Below the pieces are notes generated by a model, which was given only the letters and a program-made list of their open reading frames with translations, made no database searches and had not been told where the DNA came from. A DNA stretch of 63,279 nt from Actinomycetota bacterium (GTDB taxonomy: Bacteria; Actinomycetota; Thermoleophilia; Gaiellales; Gaiellaceae). Position 1 is the first letter of the stretch. The number at the start of each line of letters is the position of its first letter. Location of the stretch: NCBI GenBank assembly GCA_005888315.1, contig VAWH01000023.1:1-63279 (forward strand). The letters are read 5' to 3'. Both the position numbers and the translations under genes were made by a program. Shown here piece by piece: positions 14,717-23,650 of this stretch.

Positions 14717-15996
14717 CGCGCGTCGAGCCCGCAGCGGCCCTGGTCGGCGACCTGGCCGTGCCCGCCGTGAAGGGGATCTGTCAGCGTGGCGCGCTACTCG
14801 CGGCGATCGCGGACGGCGAGAGCGAGCTTCGGAACTTCGGCCACGCCGCGGACACCAACGCGGCGCTCGAGGCGGTGCGCGCGCTCGGCGCCGAAGTGCG
14901 CGAGCCGGAGGAGGGAACCGTCCGGATCGGGGGGCGCGGCCTGCGCGGGCTGGTTTCGCCTGCAAGACCGATCGATTGCGGCAACGCCGGCACCGTGCTC
15001 CGCCTGCTCAGCGGGATCCTGGCGGGACAGGACGGCCGCTTCGAGCTCGTCGGCGACGAGTCGCTCTCGTCGCGCCCGGTGCGCGTCGACGAGCCGCTGC
15101 GGCAGATGGGCGCGAGCGTGGAGACGAACGAGGGCCGGCCGCCGGTGATGATCGAAGGCGCGAGGCTGCGGCCGATCCGCTACGAGTTGCCGGTCGCGAG
15201 CGCGCAGCTGAAGTCCGCCGTCCTGCTCGCGGGGCTGCTCGCCGAGGACGGCCCGACGACCGTGATCGAGCGCACCCCCTCGCGCGACCACACCGAGCGG
15301 CTACTGCGCTCGCTCGGCCTCAGGCTCACGCGCGCCGGTGCCGAGATCCGTGTCTGGCCGGCCGAGCGGATCCCGCCGCTCTCGCTCGAGATTCCTGGCG
15401 ACTTCTCCTCGGCGGCGCCGTTCGTCGTTGCCGCGACGCTGCTTTCGGGCTCGAACCTGCGCATTCACGACGTCGACGTCAACCCGACCCGCACCGGCTT
15501 GCTCGACGTGCTCGAGCGAATGGGCGCCCGCATCGCGGTCTTCAACCGCCGCAGCGCAAACGGTGAGCCCGTCGCCGACCTGGAGGTCCGCGCGGCGCCG
15601 CTGCTCGCGACCTCGATCGCGGCGGAGGAGGTGCCCAGGCTCGTCGACGAGCTGCCCTTGTTTGCCCTGGCCGCCTCTCACGCGCGCGGCGAGAGCGTCG
15701 TCAAGGGCGCATGGGAGCTGCGCGTGAAGGAAACGGACCGCATCGAAACGGTGACGAATTCGCTCCGGGCCCTGGGCGTCCGCATCACGGCGAGCGAAGA
15801 TGGCTTCCGGATTCGTGGTGTTCCCGCCCGCCCCCGAGGGGGAGCAATGGCCTCGAGCGGCGACCACAGGATCGCGATGCTCGGGGCCGTCGCGGGCGCG
15901 GTTTCGAAGGAAGGTGTCGAGATCGAGGACGCGCAAGCCGTCGCTGTAAGCTTCCCCGGGTTTTTCGAGCTGCTCGAGTCGGTCACACAGCGATGA
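14713..15996 (+). CDS. aroA: 3-phosphoshikimate 1-carboxyvinyltransferase (EPSP synthase), with divergent N-terminal motif
   Basis: Joins shikimate-3-phosphate and PEP to give EPSP. The 427-residue protein from GTG 14713 keeps most active-site blocks: IDCGNAGTVLRLL, the RPVRVDEPLRQMGA helix, VASAQLKSAVLLAGL, RDHTERLL, IPGDFSSAAPFVVAA, KETDRIETV and SGDHRIAMLGA. The N-terminal loop is unusual. Where most enzymes have D-K-S-I-S-H-R, this one has VKGICQRGALL, keeping the Lys and Arg but replacing the shikimate-contacting Ser by Gly. Fold and context argue that it is still AroA. It overlaps tyrA (GTGA) and cmk (ATGA). Confidence 0.9.
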   Translation: MTRVEPAAALVGDLAVPAVKGICQRGALLAAIADGESELRNFGHAADTNAALEAVRALGAEVREPEEGTVRIGGRGLRGLVSPARPIDCGNAGTVLRLLSGILAGQDGRFELVGDESLSSRPVRVDEPLRQMGASVETNEGRPPVMIEGARLRPIRYELPVASAQLKSAVLLAGLLAEDGPTTVIERTPSRDHTERLLRSLGLRLTRAGAEIRVWPAERIPPLSLEIPGDFSSAAPFVVAATLLSGSNLRIHDVDVNPTRTGLLDVLERMGARIAVFNRRSANGEPVADLEVRAAPLLATSIAAEEVPRLVDELPLFALAASHARGESVVKGAWELRVKETDRIETVTNSLRALGVRITASEDGFRIRGVPARPRGGAMASSGDHRIAMLGAVAGAVSKEGVEIEDAQAVAVSFPGFFELLESVTQR

Positions 15997-16625
15997 TCGT
16001 TGCCATTGACGGGCCCGCGGGAGCGGGCAAGAGCACGGTCGCCCGCCGGCTCGCGGAGCGGCTGGGCTACCGCTACCTCGACACCGGGGCGATGTACCGG
16101 GCGCTGACATGGCTGGCGATGACGCGCGACATCGACCTCGGCGCCGGCGAGAAGCTCGGCGCGCTCGCCGACGAGAACCCGATCGCGCTCGACGAGGACG
16201 GTCGCGTCTGGATCGACGACACCGACGTCACCGCGGCGATCCGCAAGTCCCGGATCGACCGCGTCGTCCCGGTCGTCGCGCGCCATCCCGCGGTTCGGGC
16301 GATCATGCGGGCGCGCCAGCGCGAGCTGGCTGAGGTCGGCGACGCGGTGATCGAGGGGCGCGACATCGGCACGGTCGTCTGCCCCGGCGCCGACGTCAAG
16401 GTCTACTTGAACGCTGAGCGTCAGACCCGGGCGGAGCGCCGGCTCGCCGAGCGCCCGGAGATCGGCGCCGATGCCCTCGCGACCGACCTCCGCCTGCGTG
16501 ACCAGAGCGACGCCGAGCGGATGATGCCGGCGGACGACGCGATCCAGATCGACACGACCGAGCTCGACGTCGAGGACGTCGTCTCGCGCATCGAGCAGCT
16601 CGTCCGCGAACGCCAACCAGCATGA
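15993..16625 (+). CDS. cmk: Cytidylate kinase
   Basis: Phosphorylates CMP and dCMP. The 210-residue product from ATG 15993 begins MIVAIDGPAGAGKSTVARRLA with the P-loop at 7-15, then LDTGAMYRALTW (nucleotide monophosphate site), VIEGRDIGTVVCPGADVKVYL and RDQSDAERMMPADDAI. Size is normal for bacterial Cmk. The longer open frame upstream is inside aroA. The aroA stop overlaps as ATGA, and the end overlaps der as ATGA; aroA-cmk-der is a common actinobacterial order. Confidence 0.95.
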   Translation: MIVAIDGPAGAGKSTVARRLAERLGYRYLDTGAMYRALTWLAMTRDIDLGAGEKLGALADENPIALDEDGRVWIDDTDVTAAIRKSRIDRVVPVVARHPAVRAIMRARQRELAEVGDAVIEGRDIGTVVCPGADVKVYLNAERQTRAERRLAERPEIGADALATDLRLRDQSDAERMMPADDAIQIDTTELDVEDVVSRIEQLVRERQPA

Positions 16626-17953
16626 GCGACGAAAACGGCGCGCCCACCGAGGCCGCGCTACTCGGGACAGTGGCGATCGTCGGCTTCCCCAACGTCGGCA
16701 AGTCGACGCTCGTCAACCGGCTGACGGAGTCTCGCGCTGCCGTCGTCCATGAGACGCCGGGCGTCACGCGCGATCGCAAGGAGCTCGTCTGCGAGTGGAA
16801 CGGCAAGCGCTTTCTGCTGATCGACACCGGCGGGGTCGACATCGCCGGCAAGGATCCGATCACGCGCTCGATCGCCGAGCAGGCGAGGGCGGCGGTCGAG
16901 GAGGCCGACCTCGTGGTCTTCCTGACCGACGCACGTGCGGGGATCACGCCCGGGGACGAGGAGCTCGCCCAGATCCTCCGCGCGGCGCACAAGCCGGTGC
17001 TGCTCGTCGCGAACAAGATCGACGATCCCGACCAGGACGCGCTGGCATTCGAGTTCCACCGGCTCGGTCTCGGTGACCCGGTCCCGCTCTCGGCGGCGCA
17101 TGGCCACGGCACCGGCGACCTGCTCGACACGATCGTGACGCGGCTGCCCGGCCGCGGCAGGCCCGCGGCCTCGGAGCAGGCGATCCGGGTGGCGATCCTC
17201 GGCCGCCCGAACGTCGGCAAGTCGAGCCTGCTGAACGCGCTGCTCGGTGAGGAACGTGTGATCGTCTCCGAGGTGCCGGGTACGACGCGCGACGCGATCG
17301 ACACGATCTTCCGGCGGGGTGAGCGGGAGTTCGTCTTCATCGACACCGCCGGTCTGCGCCGCAAGCGCCGCCAGCGGCAGGGGATCGAGTACTACTCGGA
17401 GCTGCGCGCGCTCGCGGCCGCGGAGCGCGCCGACGTGGCGCTCGTGCTCGTCGACGCCGGCGAGGGCGTCGTCGATCAGGACCTGACGGTCGCGGACGTC
17501 GCGCGGAAGGCGCAATGCGCGACGATCGCCGTCCTCTCGAAATGGGATATCTCCGAGGTCGAGATCGAGGACGTCAAGGCCAGGCTCGGCGAGCGGCTTC
17601 GCCAGCGGCCGCCGGTGCTGACCGTGTCGGCGAAGACGGGGCGTGGCATCGCCAGGCTGCTCGACCGGATCGAGACGCAGTTCGACAAGCATTCGGCGCG
17701 GATCCCGACCGGGGAGCTGAATCGCTTCCTCGCCGAGTTGCGGGAGACCCGCGAGGCCCCGGCGCGGAACGGGCGGCGCCTCAACCTGCTCTACGGCACT
17801 CAGGTCCGCGCGCGGCCGCCGCGTTTCCGCTTCTTCGTCAACGATCCCTCGCTCGTGACGCGCGACTACGGCTACTGGGTCGAGAATCAGCTCCGCGACC
17901 GCTTCGAGCTGCAGGGCGTGCCGGTCGCGATCGACTTCGTGCGCCGGAGTTGA
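16622..17953 (+). CDS. der: Ribosome-assembly GTPase Der (EngA)
   Basis: A 443-residue tandem GTPase acting in 50S subunit assembly. The first G domain has GFPNVGKS (21-28), DTGG and NKID; the second has GRPNVGKS (about 197-204), DTAGL and SKWD. A KH-like C-terminal domain follows (RPPRFRFFVNDPSLVTRDYGYWVENQLRDRF). The N-terminus is short, without the long extension seen in many Actinobacteria where cmk is fused or adjacent. It overlaps cmk by 4 nt and the aldo/keto reductase by 4 nt (TTGA). Confidence 0.96.
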   Translation: MSDENGAPTEAALLGTVAIVGFPNVGKSTLVNRLTESRAAVVHETPGVTRDRKELVCEWNGKRFLLIDTGGVDIAGKDPITRSIAEQARAAVEEADLVVFLTDARAGITPGDEELAQILRAAHKPVLLVANKIDDPDQDALAFEFHRLGLGDPVPLSAAHGHGTGDLLDTIVTRLPGRGRPAASEQAIRVAILGRPNVGKSSLLNALLGEERVIVSEVPGTTRDAIDTIFRRGEREFVFIDTAGLRRKRRQRQGIEYYSELRALAAAERADVALVLVDAGEGVVDQDLTVADVARKAQCATIAVLSKWDISEVEIEDVKARLGERLRQRPPVLTVSAKTGRGIARLLDRIETQFDKHSARIPTGELNRFLAELRETREAPARNGRRLNLLYGTQVRARPPRFRFFVNDPSLVTRDYGYWVENQLRDRFELQGVPVAIDFVRRS

Positions 17954-18909
17954 GCGACCACGTCCTGGGTGGGACGGGTCTGCCGGTCAGCCGACTGGGG
18001 CTCGGCCTCGCTGCGCTGGGCCGGCCCGGGTACATCAACATCGGTCACTGCGACGACCTCGGTGCTCAAAAGGACGTCGCCACCCTCGAGCGCGAGGCGC
18101 ACGCGGTTCTCGACGCCGCGTATGCCGGAGGCATCCGGTACTTCGACGCCGCCCGCTCCTACGGCAAGGCGGAGGAGTTCCTCGCTTCCTGGCTCGAGCG
18201 CCGCGGGCTCCCGCCCGGGGCAGTGACCGTCGGCTCGAAGTGGGGGTACACCTACACCGCCGACTGGCGCGTCGACGCCGAGGTGCACGAGGTCAAAGAC
18301 CTCTCGCTCGCCACGCTACGGCGGCAGCTCGCCGAGAGCCGCTGCCTGCTGGGCGCGCACCTCCGGCTCTACCAGATCCACTCGGCCACGCTCGAGAGCG
18401 GAGTTCTTGAAGACGGAACGGTGCTCGACGAGCTCGCCCACCTCCGCGAAACGGGTCTCGCGATCGGGCTGACCGTCACCGGCTCGAGCCAGCGCGAGAC
18501 GATCGAGCGCGCCCTCGACGTCGGGATCTTCGACACCGTGCAGGCGACCTGGAATCTGCTCGAACGCTCGGCTTCTCCGGCGCTGGCCGCAGCTCACGCT
18601 GCCGGCCTCGGCGTGATCGTCAAGGAGGCGCTTGCCAACGGACGGCTCACGGCGCGTGGCGACGTCGCGCCTTTGCAGGAGCTGGCGAAGCGCTTGGGGA
18701 CGACCCCCGACGCGCTCGCCCTCGCGGCCGTTCTCTCGCAGCCGTGGGCCGATGTCGTCCTCAGCGGCGCTGCGACCGTCGACACGCTGAGCAGCAACCT
18801 CAGAGCGCTGGAGCTCGACCTGGACGCCGAGCTCGCCCCGGAGCTGGCGCGGCTCGCCGAGGTTCCGGCTCGTTACTGGCAGGAGCGCGCCGCGCTCACG
18901 TGGAACTAG
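17950..18909 (+). CDS. Aldo/keto reductase
   Basis: A 319-residue NADPH-type oxidoreductase of the AKR barrel family. The catalytic tetrad is recognisable: Asp in IRYFDAARSYG, Tyr in the same motif, Lys in VGSKWGYTY and His in LYQIHSATLE. The C-terminal barrel has VQATWNLLERSA and VLSGAATVDTLSSNL. The start is taken as TTG 17950, which overlaps the der stop as TTGA and places the protein N-terminus (SDHVLGGTGLPVSRLGLGLA) where the family begins. The substrate is unknown. The 3' end overlaps convergent plsY by 4 nt. Confidence 0.85.
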   Translation: MSDHVLGGTGLPVSRLGLGLAALGRPGYINIGHCDDLGAQKDVATLEREAHAVLDAAYAGGIRYFDAARSYGKAEEFLASWLERRGLPPGAVTVGSKWGYTYTADWRVDAEVHEVKDLSLATLRRQLAESRCLLGAHLRLYQIHSATLESGVLEDGTVLDELAHLRETGLAIGLTVTGSSQRETIERALDVGIFDTVQATWNLLERSASPALAAAHAAGLGVIVKEALANGRLTARGDVAPLQELAKRLGTTPDALALAAVLSQPWADVVLSGAATVDTLSSNLRALELDLDAELAPELARLAEVPARYWQERAALTWN

Positions 18910-19514
18910 CCCCGAGCCTTCGAGGCCCGACGGAGCTCGAACCGGTTCTCGCTGCGGCTCAGCAGCCTGGCGATGTTGGCCCGATGCAGCACGAAGATCG
19001 CGACAGCCGCGCCGGCCGTGAAGGCCACGACCGGCCAGGAGGCACCGAAGAGAAGCGCGAAGAGGGGAAGGGTCGTGGCCGACACCATCGAGGCGACCGA
19101 TGTGTAGCGGGTCGCGAGGAAAGCGCACACCCAGACGATTGCGGCGGCGAGCGTGGCCAGCGGCACCAGCGCCAGGGCGACGCCACCGGTCGTCGCGACG
19201 ATCTTGCCGCCGCGGCTGAAGCCGATGAAGAGCGGCCGCCAGTGCCCGACCATCGCGGCGATTCCGGCCAGGAGGCCGACGAGGTCGCCGCCGAGCCAGA
19301 GCCCGAGGAGCGCCGCTGCGAAGCCCTTGGCGATGTCGAGCAGGGCCACCCCGAGGCCGATCTTGAAGCCGAGGGTGCGCCAGACATTCGCCGCTCCGGT
19401 GCTGCCGCTCCCGACTTTTCGAATATTGACGCCTCTGAGAATCCGCGGTAGCCAGTAGCCCCAGGGCATGCTGCCGAGGGCATAACCGGTCAGGATCAGG
19501 AGAACTTCCTTCAT
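18906..19514 (-). CDS. plsY: Acyl-phosphate:glycerol-3-phosphate acyltransferase
   Basis: PlsY makes lysophosphatidic acid from acyl-phosphate (made by PlsX, 57.8 kb) and glycerol-3-phosphate in the membrane. The 202-residue polytopic protein has the family motifs GSMPWGYW, VGSGSTGAANVWR, the GHWRPLFIGFSRGGKIVATTGG-type substrate loop, and about five membrane segments. It is the last gene of the long minus-strand run that begins with glycerol uptake, so its glycerol-3-phosphate acceptor is made by its own neighbours. Confidence 0.93.
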   Translation of the reverse strand: MKEVLLILTGYALGSMPWGYWLPRILRGVNIRKVGSGSTGAANVWRTLGFKIGLGVALLDIAKGFAAALLGLWLGGDLVGLLAGIAAMVGHWRPLFIGFSRGGKIVATTGGVALALVPLATLAAAIVWVCAFLATRYTSVASMVSATTLPLFALLFGASWPVVAFTAGAAVAIFVLHRANIARLLSRSENRFELRRASKARG

Positions 19515-19537
19515 CAGAAAACCCAGCCTCCGCGATT

Positions 19538-20554
19538 CTACGAAGTGGGCTGCGAATTAGCTGGCTCTCGAGCGGGGACTAGGCCCTGCTCCACCCACCA
19601 GTCGATCGTCCGGCGGAGCGTCTCCTCGATCGGGGTGTAGCGCAACCCCAGCTCGCGAGCCGCCTTCGACCCGTCGTAGGCGTGACCGTGGGTGATCGTG
19701 CGCGCCAGCTCTCGACAGATGCGAGGCGAGCCTCGCCGGAGCCACGCAACGGCCTCGACCGCGGTCGCCAGCACCATTGCGAGCGAGGGCCTCAGGGTGC
19801 GCACCGGCTGCTCGACGCCCGCGAGGTTGCCCAGCAGCGCGAGCCCTTCTCGAACGGTCAGCGTTGCGCCGCTGAGGACGTAGCGCTCCCCCGGCTTCCC
19901 TTTGGACGCGGCCAGGAGATGGCCCGTCGTGCAGTCGGCGATGTCGATCAGGCTCAGCGTCGAGTCGACCACCGCCTTGAGCCGCCCGTTCAGGTAGTCG
20001 AGCAGCAGCTTGGTCGAGCCCGTCGCGCGCCCCGGTCCCTGCACGGAAGCGGGGTTCACGCACACAACCTCGATCCCCGTCTCCTCCGCCGCCGCGAGCA
20101 CGGCGCGCTCGGCCTTGAACTTCGAGCGCTCGTAGTCGGAGAGAAAAGAGCCGCGGTGAGGGGACTCCTCGTTCCCGACCGTCCCTTTTCTTTCTCCCAA
20201 CGTTGCCGCCGACGAGGTGTACACGACCCGTCGGACCTCGGCTCGCGCGGCGGCCCGGACGACGTTCTCCGAGCCCCGGACGTTGACCTCGAACATCGCG
20301 GAGGGATCCCGAACGCAGAAGGCGTTGGCACCGGCGGCGTGGTAGACGACGTTGCAGCCGCGCATGACAGACGCCAGCGCCTCGAGATCGAGCACGTCAC
20401 CGCGTACGGGCTCCGCGCCGAGCTCGCCGAGCGCGCGGGCAGAGACCTCCGACCGGGCCAGCGCCCTGACGGGCTCGTCGGCTCCGAGCAGCCGCTCGAG
20501 GATCGCCCGGCCGACGAAGCCCGTGCCGCCGGTGACGAGAACCGGGCCGCTCAT
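19538..20554 (-). CDS. NAD-dependent epimerase/dehydratase (extended SDR)
   Basis: A 338-residue extended short-chain dehydrogenase. It has the nucleotide motif VTGGTGFVGRAIL (7-19), DVLDLEAL, VVYHAAGAN, YTSSAATLG and the catalytic pair in DYERSKFKAE (Tyr and Lys four apart), then VNPASVQGPG. The C-terminal part resembles hopanoid-associated sugar epimerases and dihydroflavonol-4-reductase-like proteins, but substrate cannot be assigned. It sits between pgsA (7 nt upstream) and plsY (23 nt downstream), so a role in lipid or sugar-lipid metabolism is an inference from context. Confidence 0.82.
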   Translation of the reverse strand: MSGPVLVTGGTGFVGRAILERLLGADEPVRALARSEVSARALGELGAEPVRGDVLDLEALASVMRGCNVVYHAAGANAFCVRDPSAMFEVNVRGSENVVRAAARAEVRRVVYTSSAATLGERKGTVGNEESPHRGSFLSDYERSKFKAERAVLAAAEETGIEVVCVNPASVQGPGRATGSTKLLLDYLNGRLKAVVDSTLSLIDIADCTTGHLLAASKGKPGERYVLSGATLTVREGLALLGNLAGVEQPVRTLRPSLAMVLATAVEAVAWLRRGSPRICRELARTITHGHAYDGSKAARELGLRYTPIEETLRRTIDWWVEQGLVPAREPANSQPTS

Positions 20555-20561
20555 CGTGGCG

Positions 20562-21134
20562 CTAGCGCACGTCCTCTGAGAGGGCCGACGAGAAACGGGC
20601 GATGTACTCGACAGCCGACATCACCGTGATCGCGGCGGCGGCGATCATCGCCCACTCGTCGAGGCGGAGCGGCCCGATGTCGCCACTCCAGCGGACGATC
20701 GCCAGGAAGATCGCGACGAACTGGACGTTCGTCTTAAGCTTCCCCCAGATCGACGGCGGGAAGACGGTGCCGTCGGCTGCGACCACCCCCCGTAGTCCCA
20801 GGATCAACAGCTCGCGCCCGACGATGATCGCGGCGATCCAGGCCGAAGCGCGGTCGACGTCGACGAGTGCGATCAGCGCGCCGGTGACGAGCAGCTTGTC
20901 GGCCGTCGTATCCAGAAACGAGCCGAGCTTGGTCGTCACCGCCCACCGCCGCGCCAGGTAACCGTCGACGAAGTCGGTCGAGGCCGCGACCGCGAACAGG
21001 ATCGCGGCGGCCGTGTAGGCGGAGCCGTGGTCCGGGCCGGCAAGGATCAGGGCCATCACCGCCGGGACCGCCAGAATGCGCGCGCCGGTGAGCGCCGGGA
21101 GCAGCGATCTCGGTGCGGCGGTCCGGGCAATCAC
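20562..21134 (-). CDS. pgsA: CDP-diacylglycerol--glycerol-3-phosphate 3-phosphatidyltransferase
   Basis: Makes phosphatidylglycerol phosphate. The 190-residue membrane protein from GTG 21134 has the CDP-alcohol phosphatidyltransferase signature in DFVDGYLARRWAVTTKLG followed by SFLDTTADK (the D-G-A-R-G-D-D pattern), then IIVGRELLILGLR and about five hydrophobic helices. The start overlaps the stop of the DhaM-HPr-EI gene as GTGA. Like PlsY, it consumes glycerol-3-phosphate produced by the upstream genes. Other members of the family, such as phosphatidylinositol phosphate synthase, are less likely given RELLILGLR. Confidence 0.88.
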   Translation of the reverse strand: MIARTAAPRSLLPALTGARILAVPAVMALILAGPDHGSAYTAAAILFAVAASTDFVDGYLARRWAVTTKLGSFLDTTADKLLVTGALIALVDVDRASAWIAAIIVGRELLILGLRGVVAADGTVFPPSIWGKLKTNVQFVAIFLAIVRWSGDIGPLRLDEWAMIAAAAITVMSAVEYIARFSSALSEDVR

Positions 21135-23644
21135 AGGGCCGCGCTCCGCGACGGGATCTCCTTGTGCGCGACGAGGGCGCGGACCTCGGCCGCAGAGGAG
21201 AGCTCCAGAGCCTGCTCGGTCAGCTCGCGAGCAGCCTCGGTGTCGATGCTTCGGACGGCCTGCTTGATGGCCGGAATCGCCGGCGCGTTCGCGCTGAGCT
21301 CGGCGATACCGAGGCCCACCAGGACGGGCACGGCTACCGGGTCGGAAGCCAACTCGCCGCAGACACCCGCCCATTTCCCACCCTCTTTCGCCGCCTCGGC
21401 GACGATCCGGACCAGGCGCAGGACGGAAGGGTGCAGGCCGTCCGCCAGTCCGGCGACCGCGGCGTTCCCTCGCTCCGCCGCCATCGTGTACTGGACGAGG
21501 TCGTTTGTCCCGAGTGAGAAGAAGTCGATCTCGGGCGCGAACTGCTCGGCGGCGAGCGCGGCCGCCGGCACCTCGATCATCACCCCCACCTCGAGCTCCT
21601 CCGGGGTCGCCGCACCGGCCTGCTCGAGCCCAGCGTGTACGTCGGCGAGCACGGCCTTGGCCTGCCTGAGCTCCTCGAGCGTCGCCACCATCGGGAACAT
21701 CACCTTCAGCGGATACTCCGCCGCCGTCCGCAGCACGGCCCGTAGCTGCGTCGCCAGGAGCTCGGGCTGCTCGAGCGCCAGCCTGATTCCCCTCACTCCG
21801 AGGAATGGGTTCGCCTCGTGCTCGAGTGGGAGGTAGGGGAGTGGCTTGTCCGCGCCGACGTCGAGCGTGCGAAGGATGAGCGGCCGCCCCTCCAGGCCCT
21901 CGGCGATGCTCTTGTAGGCCGCGTACTGCTCGTCCTCGCTCGGCATCGAATCCCGCTCGAGGAAGAGAAACTCGGTGCGCAGAAGGCCCACACCCTCGGC
22001 GCCGTTCTCGATCGCGGCGGGCACATCGTCGGGAGAGCCGATGTTGGCGACGACCTCGATCCGGCGCCCGTCCTTGGTCACCGCCGGCTCGGCAGCGGCG
22101 GCCCGAGCAGTTCGAGTCGCCTGCTCACGCGCAGCGGCACGTCGCTCGTATTCGGCGGCGAGCTCCTCGGCAGGCTCGACGTAGATGATGCCGGCATCCC
22201 CGTCCAGGAGCAGTGCGGTGCCCTCGGGCACGCTCAGTAGGCCCTCGCCGAGCCCGACGGCCGCCGGAATCCCAAGCGAGCGGGCGAGGATCGCGCTGTG
22301 CGACGTCGGGCTGCCGGCGACCGTCGCGATGCCGAGCGTTAGCTCCCGGTCGAGCGAGGCGGTGTCTGCGGGAGTCAGGTCGGTCGCGACCACGATCCCT
22401 GTTGCGCTCAAGATTGCCACCGCCGTGTTCCCTGTCAGCGCGGCGACGACCTGGCGGGCCACGCCCTTCAGATCCTCGGCGCGGGCCTCCAGGTATTCGT
22501 CGTCGAGACCGCGGTAGTCGGCGGCGACCGTCCCGGCCGCGTCATGCCACGCCTCGGCGGCGTTTTTGCCCTCTTCGAAGATCGCGCGCCTCGCGGGGTC
22601 CAGCAGCGCTTCGTCGTCGAGGAAGAGGAGATGAGCGTCGAAGATGGCCGCGCTGTACTCGCCGGCTTTGGCAGCGACCGAATCCCGGGCGGCGCGGATC
22701 TCGGCCCGCACCTGCTCCAGTGCTCCATTCAGTGCCTTCCACTCGGCCTCGGGATCGCCTGACGAGCCGGTCGGAATCTCGGGATCCACGGGGTGGAAGT
22801 GGCGGGCCGGCCCGGAGACGATCCCCGGTGCTCCAGGTAGGCCGGTGAGCGCATTCCCCGCGTCCTGCGCCGGCGCGGCCGACCGAACCGGGATGGGCGG
22901 CGCGGGCCGTGCGGCCTCCTCGTCGAAATCGCGCCCCGCAAGGTCGGCGAGCGCGTCGAGCGCGGCCGCCGCCTGGGGTCCATGCGCGGAGACGAGGATT
23001 TCGTGCCCCTGGCGGATGCCGAGAGTCGCCAGCCCGTTGAGGCTGCGCCCGTTGGCGGGACCGCGCCCGCTCGTCAGGTTCATGACCTGGACGTTCGCGT
23101 CGAAGCCCGCGGCGGTCTGGACGAAGCGGGCGGCCGGGCGAGCGTGCAGGCCGAGTGGATTGCGTACGTCGAGCCGGAGCGTCAGCCCCTCCTCCAGCGG
23201 AGGCGCGGTGCCTGCCGGGCCCTCGGCCTCGGGCCCGCCGGCGCCGAGCTGTGCGGTCTTCCCCTGCAGCCCGCCGCGCGCTTCCTTCGCGACCTCTGCG
23301 AGTGGCTCGCCGAGCCGCGCGGCTACCGCCGCGGCCACGGCTCCCTCGACGAGCGGGGCCTCACACAGGAGCACCGACTCGCGCTGCTCCGGCGTCAGGA
23401 AGTCGAGCGCGGTCTCGGCGCTCAGGACGGCGCTCCCGAGATCCATCAGCACGAGCACGCCGTCGCCGGAGTCGGCCCGGTCGATTGCCTCCATGACGCG
23501 AACCGCGTCGGTGCCGAGTGCCCCTTCTTCGGCCATGCCCCCGGCCAGCTCGAGCTTCACGTCGGGGCCGGCCATCTCCGCCGCCAGCTCGCGGACGCCC
23601 TCGGCCAGCGTGCCGCTATGCGAGACGATCACGATTCCGACCAC
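21131..23644 (-). CDS. dhaM: Fused PTS phosphotransferase: DhaM EIIA - HPr - full-length Enzyme I
   Basis: An 837-residue fusion. Residues 1-130 are the mannose-type EIIA of DhaM (VIVSHSG, His9). Residues 155-240 are HPr (RNPLGLHARPAARF, His167; NGRSLNGLATLG holds the Ser). Residues 266-837 are Enzyme I (LTGLPGAPGIVSG, active His449 in GSPTSHSAILARSLGIPA, then EGVGLLRTEFLF and the PEP-binding barrel with VGVMIEVPAAAL and SLGTNDLVQYTMA, and GVCGELASD). The EI part is about 570 residues, full length, whereas E. coli DhaM has a truncated one. It can thus carry phosphate from PEP to DhaL-bound ADP by itself. DhaK and DhaL are encoded 6 kb upstream on the same strand. Confidence 0.93.
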   Translation of the reverse strand: MVGIVIVSHSGTLAEGVRELAAEMAGPDVKLELAGGMAEEGALGTDAVRVMEAIDRADSGDGVLVLMDLGSAVLSAETALDFLTPEQRESVLLCEAPLVEGAVAAAVAARLGEPLAEVAKEARGGLQGKTAQLGAGGPEAEGPAGTAPPLEEGLTLRLDVRNPLGLHARPAARFVQTAAGFDANVQVMNLTSGRGPANGRSLNGLATLGIRQGHEILVSAHGPQAAAALDALADLAGRDFDEEAARPAPPIPVRSAAPAQDAGNALTGLPGAPGIVSGPARHFHPVDPEIPTGSSGDPEAEWKALNGALEQVRAEIRAARDSVAAKAGEYSAAIFDAHLLFLDDEALLDPARRAIFEEGKNAAEAWHDAAGTVAADYRGLDDEYLEARAEDLKGVARQVVAALTGNTAVAILSATGIVVATDLTPADTASLDRELTLGIATVAGSPTSHSAILARSLGIPAAVGLGEGLLSVPEGTALLLDGDAGIIYVEPAEELAAEYERRAAAREQATRTARAAAAEPAVTKDGRRIEVVANIGSPDDVPAAIENGAEGVGLLRTEFLFLERDSMPSEDEQYAAYKSIAEGLEGRPLILRTLDVGADKPLPYLPLEHEANPFLGVRGIRLALEQPELLATQLRAVLRTAAEYPLKVMFPMVATLEELRQAKAVLADVHAGLEQAGAATPEELEVGVMIEVPAAALAAEQFAPEIDFFSLGTNDLVQYTMAAERGNAAVAGLADGLHPSVLRLVRIVAEAAKEGGKWAGVCGELASDPVAVPVLVGLGIAELSANAPAIPAIKQAVRSIDTEAARELTEQALELSSAAEVRALVAHKEIPSRSAAL

Positions 23645-23650
23645 GACTAT

